Assembly: GCF_905397275.1 (NCBI RefSeq) | Contig: NZ_CAJPUY010000004.1 | Location: 1-64,000, forward strand | DNA: 64,000 nucleotides | Direction: 5' to 3' | From: Cupriavidus yeoncheonensis | GTDB lineage: Bacteria > Pseudomonadota > Gammaproteobacteria > Burkholderiales > Burkholderiaceae | In this document: positions 16,871 to 25,017 of the stretch, piece by piece | Position numbering within the stretch: position 1 is the first letter of the stretch | Layout of the letters: the number at the start of each line of letters is the position of its first letter | Notes under the pieces: model-generated | Database searches by the model: none | Told to the model about the DNA's origin: nothing | What the model saw: the letters and a program-made list of their open reading frames with translations, nothing else | Made by a program: the position numbers and the translations under genes

Positions 16871-18124
16871 TTAGGCCACCACACGCTGCGCCTTCAGCGC
16901 CCGGATCCGGTCTTCGGCAAGGCCGATCCCGCCCAGGATCTCGTCGGTGTGCTCGCCCAGCAGGGGGGCGCGGCGCCGCACGGCGCCCGGGGTATCGCTC
17001 AGCTTGATCGGCACCCCGGCGATCTTCACCGGGGTGGCCGAGCCCGGTTGCTCGACATCCACCAGCATTTCGCGGACCGCGTAGTGCCTGTCCGCGAAGA
17101 TTTCGGCGGACGTGTAGACCGGACCGAACGGCACCTTGCCGCCCAGTGCTTCGGCGATTTCCTCCTTGCTGCGTACCGCGGTGAAGGCCTCGATGGCGTC
17201 GATCACCAGCTGCTGGTGCCGCACGCGCGCAGCGTTGGTGGCGAAGGCGGGGTCCTGCGCCAGCTCCGGGCGGCCGATGGCGTCGGCCAGCTTTTCCCAG
17301 AAGGCGTCGGTCGCGCAGGCAATCGACACATGGCCATCGCGCGCGCGGAACAGTCCGAACGGGCACAGCAGCGGGTGGCGGTTGCCCTCCGGCGCGGGCA
17401 CCGCACCGGTGTAGGAGGTCTGGTAGACGATGCGCTCGCACATGGCCAGCACCGCGTCGGTCATGGCGACGTCGACGAACTGGCCCTGGCCGGTCGCGCG
17501 CGCGCGGCTCACCGCGGCCAGGATGCCGATGCACAGCATCAGCGCCGGCACGGTGTCGCCCACGCCGGGACCGATCTTGGTCGGCGTGTCGCGGTCGGGA
17601 CCCGTGATGCCCATCATCCCGCCCATGGCCTGCGAGACCACGTCATACGCCGGCCACTGCGCATACGGGCTTGCGCCGCTGCGCGGGTCGCCGAAGCCGC
17701 GCACGGTGCCGTAGACCAGGCGCGGGTTGGTCTCGCGCAGGGTTTCGTAGGAAAGGCCCAGGCGCTCCATCACGCCGGCGCGGAAGTTCTCCACCACCAC
17801 GTCGGCGTCGTCGATCAGCCTGCGCAGGATCTCGCGCCCGGTGCCGGTCTTCAGGTCCAGCGCGATCGAGCGCTTGTTGCGGTTGACGCTCTGGAAATAG
17901 CCGCCGAAGTCCTTCAGCGTGTCGTCGGCGCGGAACGGGCCGGTGACGCGCGTGCCGTCGCCGGTCATGGCCTCGACCTTGATCACGTCGGCGCCATGGT
18001 CGGCCAGGATCTGCGTGCAGAACGGGCCGGCCAGCATCTGGGTGAGGTCGACCACGCGCAGGCCGGCGAGGGCGCCGGTGGATTTGCAGTGGGACGGGGC
18101 GTGGGACGGGGCGTGAGGCTGCAT
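16871..18124 (-). CDS. CaiB/BaiF-family (class III) CoA transferase
   Basis: 417 aa from ATG at 18124, with TTGGAG upstream. Class III CoA transferases move CoA from a donor such as succinyl-CoA to a carboxylic acid. The N-terminal LRVVDLTQMLAGPFCTQILA, the DVVVENFRAGVMERLGL segment, NPRLVYGTVRGFG and the IGPGVGDTVPALM stretch holding the likely catalytic aspartate are all visible. In the itaconate operon of Pseudomonas aeruginosa the equivalent gene encodes itaconate CoA-transferase. Here it sits with MmgE/PrpD and acyl-CoA dehydrogenase genes in the same order of functions, but the substrate remains inferred. Confidence 0.9.
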   Translation of the reverse strand: MQPHAPSHAPSHCKSTGALAGLRVVDLTQMLAGPFCTQILADHGADVIKVEAMTGDGTRVTGPFRADDTLKDFGGYFQSVNRNKRSIALDLKTGTGREILRRLIDDADVVVENFRAGVMERLGLSYETLRETNPRLVYGTVRGFGDPRSGASPYAQWPAYDVVSQAMGGMMGITGPDRDTPTKIGPGVGDTVPALMLCIGILAAVSRARATGQGQFVDVAMTDAVLAMCERIVYQTSYTGAVPAPEGNRHPLLCPFGLFRARDGHVSIACATDAFWEKLADAIGRPELAQDPAFATNAARVRHQQLVIDAIEAFTAVRSKEEIAEALGGKVPFGPVYTSAEIFADRHYAVREMLVDVEQPGSATPVKIAGVPIKLSDTPGAVRRRAPLLGEHTDEILGGIGLAEDRIRALKAQRVVA

Positions 18125-18146
18125 GGTTGACTCCAACATTGGCTGG

Positions 18147-19511
18147 TCAGGCGGCATCGCCGGCCATCCACGCGTGCAGGCGCGGATACAGGTCCGATGC
18201 CGGCTGCGTGTCCAGGGTTTCGACGAAATCCCACAGCGCCTGCGCCGGCTGCGTGCCAAGCAGGGCCTCGACCTTGCCGCGCAGCCTGGTGGCGCGGGTG
18301 GCGTAGGGCATCGGATCGCCGAGTTCGACGCTGCAGCTCAGCGACGCGCCGGAGGTCGTCACGACGGTGGCCCGGCAGGCGGTATCGGCAACGGCCGGGT
18401 CGGGGCGGATCCCGACGCGACGCGCCAGTTCCATCAGTGCCGGAACCCGACAGCTGGCATCGGAGAACGACGCGAGCGCGGCCGTGTCGACACCGGCCAG
18501 CACCATCGCGGCCGTCAGCGACAGGCTAAACTTCGCTTCCAGCCCCGTTGCCGGCTCGGCAATACAGCAGACCGGCAGCCACTGCGGTGCGATGGCCAGC
18601 GTGATCGCGCCGATGTCCCGCGCCTGCAGTCCGTGGCGGGCGCGCAAGGTCTTCAGCGCTTCCAGCGCCGGGTGGGTGCCGTGGCAGCAGGCGTGGAACT
18701 TGTGCTGGACGTCGACAAAGCGGAACGTTTCGGGCAGGCCGGCGAACGGATCGTCCATGCAACCTTGCCCGGCGCCATGCGTCGCGGCAAACCCGGCGGC
18801 GCATTCGATCGCATCAGGCCGCGCGACAAAGCCCAGCGACGCCAGCGTGGCGGCTTCTACGCCGGTCGACGCTGCCATGCCCGCGTGGAATGGCTTGGCC
18901 ATGGTGCCGAACTGGCACTTCAGGCCGGACGCGCGCGTCGCGGCGAGGCCCAGGGCATGGGCGGCCTGCTTCGCGTCGAGGCCAAGCAGGCGCGCCGCTG
19001 CCGCCGCGGCGCCAAAGGCCCCGGAGGTGGCGGTCTGGTGGAAACCGGCGTTGTAGTGCGCCCGGCCCAGCCAGCCGCCGACGCGGCAGGTCACCTCGAC
19101 CCCGGTCAGGAAGGCCTCCAGCAGCGCGCGGCCACTGGCCTGCCGCTGTTCGGCCACCGCCAGCGCGGCCGGCATCACGGCCACGCTCGGGTGGCCGACA
19201 AAATCGAAGTGCGTGTCGTCGTAGTCGAGCGCATGCGCGGTTGCCCCGTTGAGCAGCGCGGCGGCTCGGGCGGGAATGCGCTGCGCCAGGCCGAAGGCGC
19301 TGGCCTGCGGTGCGCCGGCCTCGCTGCGCACCATTTCGCGCACGGTCCGGCTGACCGGTTCCTGCGCGCCGGCGATCGCCACGGCCAGGCAGTCATAGAT
19401 GGACAGCCGGGCGATTGCGAGCGCGTCCGCGGAAAACCGCAGTGAATCGTCAACCGCCAGGCTGGCGGCACGCGCGGTGATACCGGCGGGGGGCGAGGTG
19501 GCTTGCGTCAT
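18147..19511 (-). CDS. MmgE/PrpD-family protein
   Basis: 454 aa from ATG at 19511 (GGGGG upstream); the frame stays open far into the next gene but those codons belong to it. The MmgE/PrpD superfamily holds 2-methylcitrate dehydratase, cis-aconitate decarboxylase and several racemases or isomerases. Family landmarks are LNGATAHALDYDDTHFD, the FHQTATSGAFGAAAAAARLL segment and the conserved KFHACCHGTHPALEAL part. A homologue lies in the itaconate cluster of P. aeruginosa. Whether this one dehydrates, decarboxylates or isomerises cannot be told from sequence. Confidence 0.88.
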   Translation of the reverse strand: MTQATSPPAGITARAASLAVDDSLRFSADALAIARLSIYDCLAVAIAGAQEPVSRTVREMVRSEAGAPQASAFGLAQRIPARAAALLNGATAHALDYDDTHFDFVGHPSVAVMPAALAVAEQRQASGRALLEAFLTGVEVTCRVGGWLGRAHYNAGFHQTATSGAFGAAAAAARLLGLDAKQAAHALGLAATRASGLKCQFGTMAKPFHAGMAASTGVEAATLASLGFVARPDAIECAAGFAATHGAGQGCMDDPFAGLPETFRFVDVQHKFHACCHGTHPALEALKTLRARHGLQARDIGAITLAIAPQWLPVCCIAEPATGLEAKFSLSLTAAMVLAGVDTAALASFSDASCRVPALMELARRVGIRPDPAVADTACRATVVTTSGASLSCSVELGDPMPYATRATRLRGKVEALLGTQPAQALWDFVETLDTQPASDLYPRLHAWMAGDAA

Positions 19512-19525
19512 GGCTTGCCCCCGGC

Positions 19526-20692
19526 TCAGGCGGCGACCTTGCCCAGCATCGCATCGGAGATGATGCGCATCTGGATCTCGGACGTGCCCTCGAAGATCTT
19601 GGTCAGGCGCGCGTCGCGCCAGTAGCGCTCGGCCGCGAAATGCGTGGTGTAGCCCGCGCCGCCGTGGATCTGCAGGCCTTCGCTGGTCACGCGTTCGCAC
19701 ATCTCGCTGGCGAACAGCTTGACCATCGACGCCTCGGTGTCGGCGCGCATGCCTTCGTCGATCTTCTCGCACACGGCGTAGAGCAGAGCGCGCGAAGCCT
19801 CGATCTGGGTCGCCATATCGGCCAGCTTGAAGCGGATCGCCTGGAAGTTGCCGATGGGCGAGCCGAACTGGGCGCGGTCCTTCGCGTACTGGATCGAATC
19901 CTCCAGACTGCCCTGTGCCAGGCCGATGGAGCGCGCGGCCGTATGGGCACGCGCCGTTTCGAGTCCGGCCGTGGCCAGATAGAACGCCTTGCCTTCCTCG
20001 CCGACCATCTTCGAATGCGGCACGCGGCAGCCGTCGAAGGCCAGTTCCCAGGTGGTCCAGCCGTGGTAGCCGATCTTGGGAATGATGCTGCCCTTGACGC
20101 CTTCTGGCAGTTCTCCGCGCGGCTTCTCGACCATGAAGGCGGACAGGCCCTTGTGGCGTGCCTTGGGGTCGACCTCCGGATCGGTGCGGCAGATCACGAG
20201 GATGAAGTCGGCCTCGTCGGCAAACGTGCACCAGTACTTGCTGCCGGTGATGACCCAGTCGTCGCCGTCACGGACAGCGCGGCAGGAGATGTTGGCCACG
20301 TCGGAGCCGGCATTGGGTTCGGACAGCGAGAACGCACCGAGAAATTCGCCACGCGCCATGCGCGGCAGGTACTCGGCCTTCTTCTCGGGCGACAGGCCCT
20401 TGAGCGCGCCGATCAGGCCGTTGCCGCGGGCGATCAGGCTGCCCACGCTCATCCAGCCACGCGAAAGCTGCTCGGCCACCAGGCAGTACTCGTAGGCGCC
20501 CAGGCCCAGGCCGCCGTACTCCTCGGGAATCAGGATGCCGAAGTAGCCGAGTTCGGCCATCTCGTCGATCAGCTCGCGCGGGATCTGGCCCTTCTCCGGG
20601 TCCAGCTTGTTGGCGATGGGCAGCACGCGTTCCATCGTGAACTGGCGCGCGGCCTCCTGGATCATGCGCCGCTCTTCGGTCAGTTTTTGCAC
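19526..20692 (-). CDS. Acyl-CoA dehydrogenase
   Basis: 388 aa, standard length. Start is GTG at 20692 with AGGAG seven bases upstream. Visible landmarks are IPEEYGGLGLGAYEYCLVAE, the FAD-contacting FSLSEPNAGSDV, GITGSKYW-like VITGSKYWCTFAD, and the C-terminal QIHGGAGYTTHFAAERYWRDA with the closing EGTSEIQMRIISDAML. It is the first gene of the ten-gene minus-strand operon; a perfect 14-bp palindrome sits 47 bp upstream of the start. It would oxidise the CoA thioester made by the CaiB transferase or the ligases. Confidence 0.93.
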   Translation of the reverse strand: MQKLTEERRMIQEAARQFTMERVLPIANKLDPEKGQIPRELIDEMAELGYFGILIPEEYGGLGLGAYEYCLVAEQLSRGWMSVGSLIARGNGLIGALKGLSPEKKAEYLPRMARGEFLGAFSLSEPNAGSDVANISCRAVRDGDDWVITGSKYWCTFADEADFILVICRTDPEVDPKARHKGLSAFMVEKPRGELPEGVKGSIIPKIGYHGWTTWELAFDGCRVPHSKMVGEEGKAFYLATAGLETARAHTAARSIGLAQGSLEDSIQYAKDRAQFGSPIGNFQAIRFKLADMATQIEASRALLYAVCEKIDEGMRADTEASMVKLFASEMCERVTSEGLQIHGGAGYTTHFAAERYWRDARLTKIFEGTSEIQMRIISDAMLGKVAA

Positions 20693-20738
20693 CTTGCACT
20701 CCTGGCGGTAGCCTGTGATTCGCTTGGATGGCGATGTT

Positions 20739-20752
20739 TATGTACGTACATA
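20739..20752. promoter_or_regulatory. Perfect 14-bp palindromic operator upstream of the acyl-CoA dehydrogenase operon
   Basis: TATGTACGTACATA is a perfect inverted repeat. It overlaps a possible minus-strand -10 (TACTAT, complement of 20750-20755) with a TTGCCA-like -35 about 19 bp further up. A near copy occurs 154 bp away in front of the divergent MaoC operon. Confidence 0.65.
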
Positions 20753-20795
20753 GTAAGGGGAAAGTCCGGGTGGGTGGCAAGCCTTATCGCCGATA

Positions 20796-20820
20796 CCCAC
20801 CCAAATCGGGTGGGGTTTTT
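20796..20820 (+). terminator. Hairpin plus T-run between the divergent operons
   Basis: CCCACCC (20796-20802), loop AAATC, GGGTGGG (20808-20814), then G and TTTTT (20816-20820). On the + strand this has the form of an intrinsic terminator, yet no + gene precedes it. It lies upstream of the + promoter and may shield it from antisense read-through. Confidence 0.4.
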
Positions 20821-20866
20821 CCGGCGGTTTCTTCGCCATAGCGGTCAGACTTCTGGTTGATTCCAG

Positions 20867-20895
20867 TTGACAGGCCGAATCTGACGAATCAATAT
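20867..20895 (+). promoter_or_regulatory. Sigma70-type promoter of the MaoC-CitE-GntR operon
   Basis: TTGACA at 20867-20872, 17-bp spacer, CAATAT at 20890-20895. The -10 overlaps the second palindrome, so the regulator bound there would exclude RNA polymerase. Confidence 0.5.
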
Positions 20896-20906
20896 GTACG
20901 GACATA
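20893..20906. promoter_or_regulatory. Near-perfect 14-bp palindromic operator upstream of the MaoC operon
   Basis: TATGTACGGACATA differs from the palindrome at 20739-20752 by one base. It covers the -10 and presumed start point of the rightward operon. The GntR/UTRA regulator encoded last in that operon is the best candidate for binding both. Confidence 0.65.
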
Positions 20907-20970
20907 AAGACGCAATGGCGGGTCGATGCGAAAGCGCGACGACCCGCGCCAGAGGGACAAGGAAACGGAT

Positions 20971-22032
20971 ATGAAGAAGGACCGCAGCGGCAACTATTTC
21001 GAGGACTTCCGCGTCGGCATGCGGATCAGCCATGCCACGCCGCGCACGCTGACCGAGGGCGACCGCAGCCTGTATATCGGGCTGACCGGCAGCCGCGCGG
21101 CGCTGTGCACGGCCGAGACCAATGCCCGGCAGCTCGGCTTCGAGCACCGGCCGCTGGAAGACCTGCTGGTGTTCAACACCGCGTTCGGCAAGACCGTGCC
21201 GGATATCTCGCTCAATGCCGTGGCGAACCTCGGTTACGCGGAAGTGCGCTTCATTTCGCACGTGTATCCGGGCGATACGCTGGCCGTCGACACCGAAGTC
21301 ATCGGCCTGAAGGAGAACTCCAGCCGCAAGAGCGGGGTGGTCTACGTGCGCTCCACCGCCCGCAACCAGCATGGCCGCGAGGTGCTGAGCTGGGTGCGCT
21401 GGGTGATGGTGCACAAGCGCGACCACGGCGCCGCCTGCGGCGAGGCGATGGTGCCTGCCACCGAGGCGGCGGTGCCGGCCGAGCGCCTGCGCCGCAGCGA
21501 CTACACGGCGCGCGTGCGCGAGATCACCGCCATGACGGGCTTTGACGACCTGTGGGAGGACTACGCCGTGGGCGAGCGCATCGACCACCCGGGCGCGATG
21601 ACGATCAATGACAGCGACCACAGCCTGGCCACGCGCCTGTACCAGAACACGGCGCGCGCGCACTTCGACGGCCATGCCATGGCGGCGAACGGCGGCCAGC
21701 GCCTGGTCTACGGCGGCCACATCATCTCGGTATGCCGCGCGCTGGCCTATGACGGGCTGGAAAACGGCCTGTCGATGCTGGCCATCAACGGCGGCAGCCA
21801 TGTGAACCCGAGCCATGCCGGCGACACCATCGCCTGTGCCACCCAGGTGCTGGACAAAGTCGACCTGGGCCAGGATCACGTCGGCGGCCTGCGCCTGCGC
21901 ATGATCGGCGTGAAGAACGCCGGCGCCGCGTCCATTGCCTTCCCGGAGCCGGGCGAAGGCCGGCCGGCGCACCCGTCCAACGTGGTGCTCGACCTCGACT
22001 ACACCATCGCCATGCCGAAACGCCAGCGCTAA
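20971..22032 (+). CDS. Double-hotdog MaoC-family hydratase/dehydratase
   Basis: 353 aa from ATG at 20971, with AAGGA seven bases upstream. Two MaoC-like units are visible: one opening NYFEDFRVGMRISHATPRTL and a second from about residue 190 opening DLWEDYAVGERIDHPGAMTI, with RLVYGGHIISVCRAL near 250. Proteins of this type add water to enoyl-CoA thioesters; close functional types are mesaconyl-CoA hydratase and itaconyl-CoA hydratase. Followed 51 bp later by a CitE-like lyase gene, which would cleave the hydrated product. Transcribed from a TTGACA promoter under the palindromic operator. Confidence 0.85.
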   Translation: MKKDRSGNYFEDFRVGMRISHATPRTLTEGDRSLYIGLTGSRAALCTAETNARQLGFEHRPLEDLLVFNTAFGKTVPDISLNAVANLGYAEVRFISHVYPGDTLAVDTEVIGLKENSSRKSGVVYVRSTARNQHGREVLSWVRWVMVHKRDHGAACGEAMVPATEAAVPAERLRRSDYTARVREITAMTGFDDLWEDYAVGERIDHPGAMTINDSDHSLATRLYQNTARAHFDGHAMAANGGQRLVYGGHIISVCRALAYDGLENGLSMLAINGGSHVNPSHAGDTIACATQVLDKVDLGQDHVGGLRLRMIGVKNAGAASIAFPEPGEGRPAHPSNVVLDLDYTIAMPKRQR

Positions 22033-22083
22033 GCCCCGCGCGTGGGCAGCCCCATTGCATCCAACCATTCAGCGAGACCAGAC

Positions 22084-23079
22084 ATGACCACCGCAACACA
22101 TCCGAACGACGCGCTCTTTGCCGGCGAAAAGGCATTTCCCGTGCTGGCCGCGTGCGAACACTTCGCCGGCAGCGAGAAGCTGATCGGCAAGGCCATGGAC
22201 CTGCAGGTCGAATACGGCCCGGTCTTCGACGTGACCTGCGACTGCGAGGACGGCGCCGCCGCCGGCCAGGAGCGCGAGCACGCCGAAATGGTGGCGCGCA
22301 TGATCGCCTCCGACCGCAACCGCTTCGACCGCGCCGGCGCGCGCATCCATGACCCGTCGCATCCGGCCTGGCGCCAGGACGTGGACATCATCGTGGGCAG
22401 CGCCGGCAGCCGCCTGGCCTATATCACCGTGCCCAAGGCCACCAACAGCGGGCAGGTCGCCGAGGTGATCCGCTACATCGGCGACGCTGCCAAGAAGGCC
22501 GGCCTGGACAAGCCCGTGCCGGTCCATGTGCTGATCGAGACCCACGGCGCGCTGCGCGACGTGTTCCAGATCGCCGAGCTGCCGAACATCGAAGTGCTCG
22601 ACTTCGGCCTGATGGACTTCGTCAGCGGCCACCACGGCGCGATCCCGGCCGCCGCCATGCGCAGCCCGGGCCAGTTCGAACACGCGCTGCTGGCGCGCGC
22701 CAAGGCCGACATGGTCGCGGCGGCGCTGGCCAACGGCATCGTGCCCGCGCACAACGTGTGCCTGAACCTGAAGGATGCCGACGTGATCGCCGGCGACGCG
22801 CGCCGCGCACGCAATGAATTCGGCTTCCTGCGCATGTGGAGCATCTACCCGGCGCAGATCCAGCCGATCGTCAACGCCATGCGCCCGGACTTCACCGAAG
22901 TCGAAGACGCCGCCGGCATCCTGGTGGCGGCGCAGGACGCGGACTGGGGCCCGATCCAGTACAAGGGCGAACTGCACGACCGCGCCACCTACCGCTATTT
23001 CTGGGAGGTGCTGCAGAAGGCGAAGGTCACCGGCATGGCGCTGCCCGCCGAGGCGGAGCGACGCTTTTTCGCAAACTGA
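22084..23079 (+). CDS. HpcH/HpaI-CitE family CoA-ester lyase
   Basis: 331 aa from ATG at 22084; the frame is open from 22042 but the later start fits the family. The Mg-binding motif DVTCDCEDGAA, the IHDPSHPAWRQDVD segment, VPVHVLIETHGALRDVFQI with the conserved glutamate, and FGLMDFVSGHHGAIP are visible. These enzymes cleave malyl-, methylmalyl- or citramalyl-CoA into acetyl-CoA or propionyl-CoA plus glyoxylate or pyruvate. Paired with the hydratase upstream it gives hydration then C-C cleavage, as in itaconate or mesaconate breakdown. Confidence 0.87.
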   Translation: MTTATHPNDALFAGEKAFPVLAACEHFAGSEKLIGKAMDLQVEYGPVFDVTCDCEDGAAAGQEREHAEMVARMIASDRNRFDRAGARIHDPSHPAWRQDVDIIVGSAGSRLAYITVPKATNSGQVAEVIRYIGDAAKKAGLDKPVPVHVLIETHGALRDVFQIAELPNIEVLDFGLMDFVSGHHGAIPAAAMRSPGQFEHALLARAKADMVAAALANGIVPAHNVCLNLKDADVIAGDARRARNEFGFLRMWSIYPAQIQPIVNAMRPDFTEVEDAAGILVAAQDADWGPIQYKGELHDRATYRYFWEVLQKAKVTGMALPAEAERRFFAN

Positions 23080-23099
23080 TTCGCGAACCGATTCGCGAA
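23080..23099. repeat. Two TTCGCGAA palindromes
   Basis: TTCGCGAA occurs at 23080-23087 and 23092-23099, as parts of a 12-bp direct repeat GATTCGCGAACC, right after the CitE-like gene stop. No T-run follows. It may be an mRNA hairpin or a protein site ahead of the GntR gene. Confidence 0.4.
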
Positions 23100-23173
23100 A
23101 GACAGAGGAGGAGGGCGCGGCAGCAGCATCGTAAAATGCGCGCACTCTCCGACTTTCCGCACCGCCTGCCGCC

Positions 23174-23959
23174 ATGACCGCGACCCTGAAGGACAGCAAG
23201 ACCGATACGCCGGGCGCGCCCACCCGATATGCCGAACTCGCCAGCATGCTGGTGAAGGACATCGTGGAAGGGCGCCGCGTGGTGGGCAGCCTGCTGCCGA
23301 CGGAGCATGAACTGGCCGAGCAGCACGGCGTGAGCCGCCACACCGTGCGCGCCTCGCTGCGCATGCTGCAGGACCTGGGCTATATCTCGCGCAAGAAGGC
23401 CGTCGGCACCATTGTCGAGACCGCCAACCCGAACGCGGCCTACACGCAGTCTTTCGGCACCGCCGAAGACCTGGTGCGCGTGGCGGCGACCGAGGTGCGC
23501 GCGATCGATGACGTGCGCGATGTCACGCTGGACCGCGCGCTGGCGCGCCGGCTCGAAGCGCCGGTGGGCAGCGCGTGGGTGCTGCTCAGCGGCACCCGCG
23601 TGGACGCGCGCAAGGGCAGCACGCCGGTGGCGCAGGCCGATATCTATATCGATGCGTCGCTGGCGGGGCTGGTCGAGGCCATCCGCAGCCATCCCCAGAC
23701 CCTGGTCAGCGCGCTGATCGAGCGCGAACGCGCGACCGCCATTGCCGAGATCCGGCAGGTGGTCACCGCCACCCTGATCGAGGCGCCGCTGGCCGCGCAG
23801 CTCGGCGTGCCGGCCGGATCGGCGGGGTTGCGGCTGATCCGCCACTACAAGGACGGCTCCGGCAAGATCCTGGAGATCACCGACACCATCTATCCGGCCG
23901 ATCGCGTGTCGGTGGCGTTCCAGCTCAAGCGCAGCCGGGGGGCTGCACTGGGGCTGTAA
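23174..23959 (+). CDS. GntR-family regulator with UTRA domain
   Basis: 261 aa, start ATG at 23174 without a strong ribosome site. N-terminal winged helix (residues about 18-85): YAELASMLVKDIVEGRRVVG, LPTEHELAEQHGVSRHTVRA and GYISRKKAVGTIVE. The UTRA effector half follows (DVTLDRALARRLEAPVGSAW, then PAGSAGLRLIRHYKDGSGKI). It is the third gene of the MaoC-CitE operon and probably controls both divergent operons through the palindromes at 20739 and 20893. The ligand may be a CoA ester or acid of this pathway. Confidence 0.85.
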   Translation: MTATLKDSKTDTPGAPTRYAELASMLVKDIVEGRRVVGSLLPTEHELAEQHGVSRHTVRASLRMLQDLGYISRKKAVGTIVETANPNAAYTQSFGTAEDLVRVAATEVRAIDDVRDVTLDRALARRLEAPVGSAWVLLSGTRVDARKGSTPVAQADIYIDASLAGLVEAIRSHPQTLVSALIERERATAIAEIRQVVTATLIEAPLAAQLGVPAGSAGLRLIRHYKDGSGKILEITDTIYPADRVSVAFQLKRSRGAALGL

Positions 23960-23960
23960 C

Positions 23961-23992
23961 GCGATCAAGCGATCAAGCGATCACGCGATCAC
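23961..23992. repeat. 8-bp tandem repeat, four units
   Basis: GCGATCAA, GCGATCAA, GCGATCAC, GCGATCAC in direct succession, filling the gap between the convergent GntR and LysR genes. The array ends one base before the LysR stop codon. Confidence 0.85.
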
Positions 23993-23993
23993 G

Positions 23994-24869
23994 CTATCCG
24001 GCCAGCGCCCGCGCGGCTTCGGCAATACGCTCCGCCAGCCGGCTGGCAACGGGCTGGCGGCTGTGGGGCGCACGCTCGACCAGGCCGACTTCGCGATAGA
24101 AGGTGTCCGCGCCCAGCGGCAGCGCCACGACGCCCGGCGGCCATTGCGTCGTGGCAAACGTGCGCGGCGACAGCCCGACGCCCAGCCCGCGCGCCACGAG
24201 CTGCGCGATTCCTTCCAGTTCATCGAGTTCGATCGCTTCCTGCACCGCCACGCGGTGCTGGCGCAGGAACTGGTCGACCAGCCGGCCCCCGAACGAGCCG
24301 CGGTCGTAGCGGATGAACGGTGCCGACTCGATGGCTTCACGCCAGTGGCGGGCGGCCATGGCGGCCGGCACCAGCAGCTCAAAGGGCTCGCGCAGCAGCG
24401 GACGCCAGTCCAGTTCGGCCGGCAACGCATAGGGCGGGCGGATCAGCACCGCGATATCGACATCGCCGGCATCGACCTGGCCCAGCAGGCTGAGCGAGAC
24501 GCCCGGCACCATGCGCACGCGGCAGCCCGGCAGATCGGCACGGAAGCGGGCAATGGCATCGGGCAGGAATGTCACCTGCGCCGACGCAATCGCGCCGATG
24601 CGCACCATGCCGCCTTGCGCATCGGGCCCCTGGTGGCCGATGCGTTCATACAGCGCGACCAGCTCCTCGGCCAGCGCCAGCGTGTCCCGCCCGGCCGCGT
24701 TGAGCCGGGCCGAGCGCCCGGTGCGGTCGAACAGCGGAAAGCCCAGCTCCTCTTCCAGCCGGTGGATCTGCGCGCTGACGGCCGACTGGGTCAGGCCAAT
24801 CCGGGCGCCAGCGCCGGCAAAGGTACCCTGGCGGGCGACGGCGATAAAGGTGCGTAGCTCTCGCAGCAT
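23994..24869 (-). CDS. LysR-family transcriptional regulator
   Basis: 291 aa, full length. Helix-turn-helix at residues 1-60 (MLRELRTFIAVARQGTFAGA, then ARIGLTQSAVSAQIHRLEEE) and the co-inducer domain beyond. It diverges from the VOC-family gene at 25018; the 148-bp gap holds the inverted repeat at 24901-24920. In P. aeruginosa a LysR protein (RipR/ItcR) governs the itaconate operon, which also contains a VOC-type gene. Here it may do the same, though two GntR/LysR regulators would then share the locus. Confidence 0.9.
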   Translation of the reverse strand: MLRELRTFIAVARQGTFAGAGARIGLTQSAVSAQIHRLEEELGFPLFDRTGRSARLNAAGRDTLALAEELVALYERIGHQGPDAQGGMVRIGAIASAQVTFLPDAIARFRADLPGCRVRMVPGVSLSLLGQVDAGDVDIAVLIRPPYALPAELDWRPLLREPFELLVPAAMAARHWREAIESAPFIRYDRGSFGGRLVDQFLRQHRVAVQEAIELDELEGIAQLVARGLGVGLSPRTFATTQWPPGVVALPLGADTFYREVGLVERAPHSRQPVASRLAERIAEAARALAG

Positions 24870-24900
24870 GCCGATTGATCGAATTTGATGTTGCTCAGCG

Positions 24901-24920
24901 TGAAAATATATCGCTTTTCA
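24901..24920. promoter_or_regulatory. Inverted repeat in the LysR-VOC intergenic region
   Basis: TGAAAA, eight bases, TTTTCA in an AT-rich stretch 32 bp upstream of the LysR start and 98 bp upstream of the VOC start. Its position and shape fit a LysR recognition site used for autorepression and activation. Confidence 0.5.
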
Positions 24921-25017
24921 TCATCAGTCGTCATGCATAGACTTGGCCCCTGTGGATGCGGGCCCGTCGCCGGGCCAGCGTCATCGCCACGTTCCCCAAT
25001 CCTCGAGAGCCCCCACC

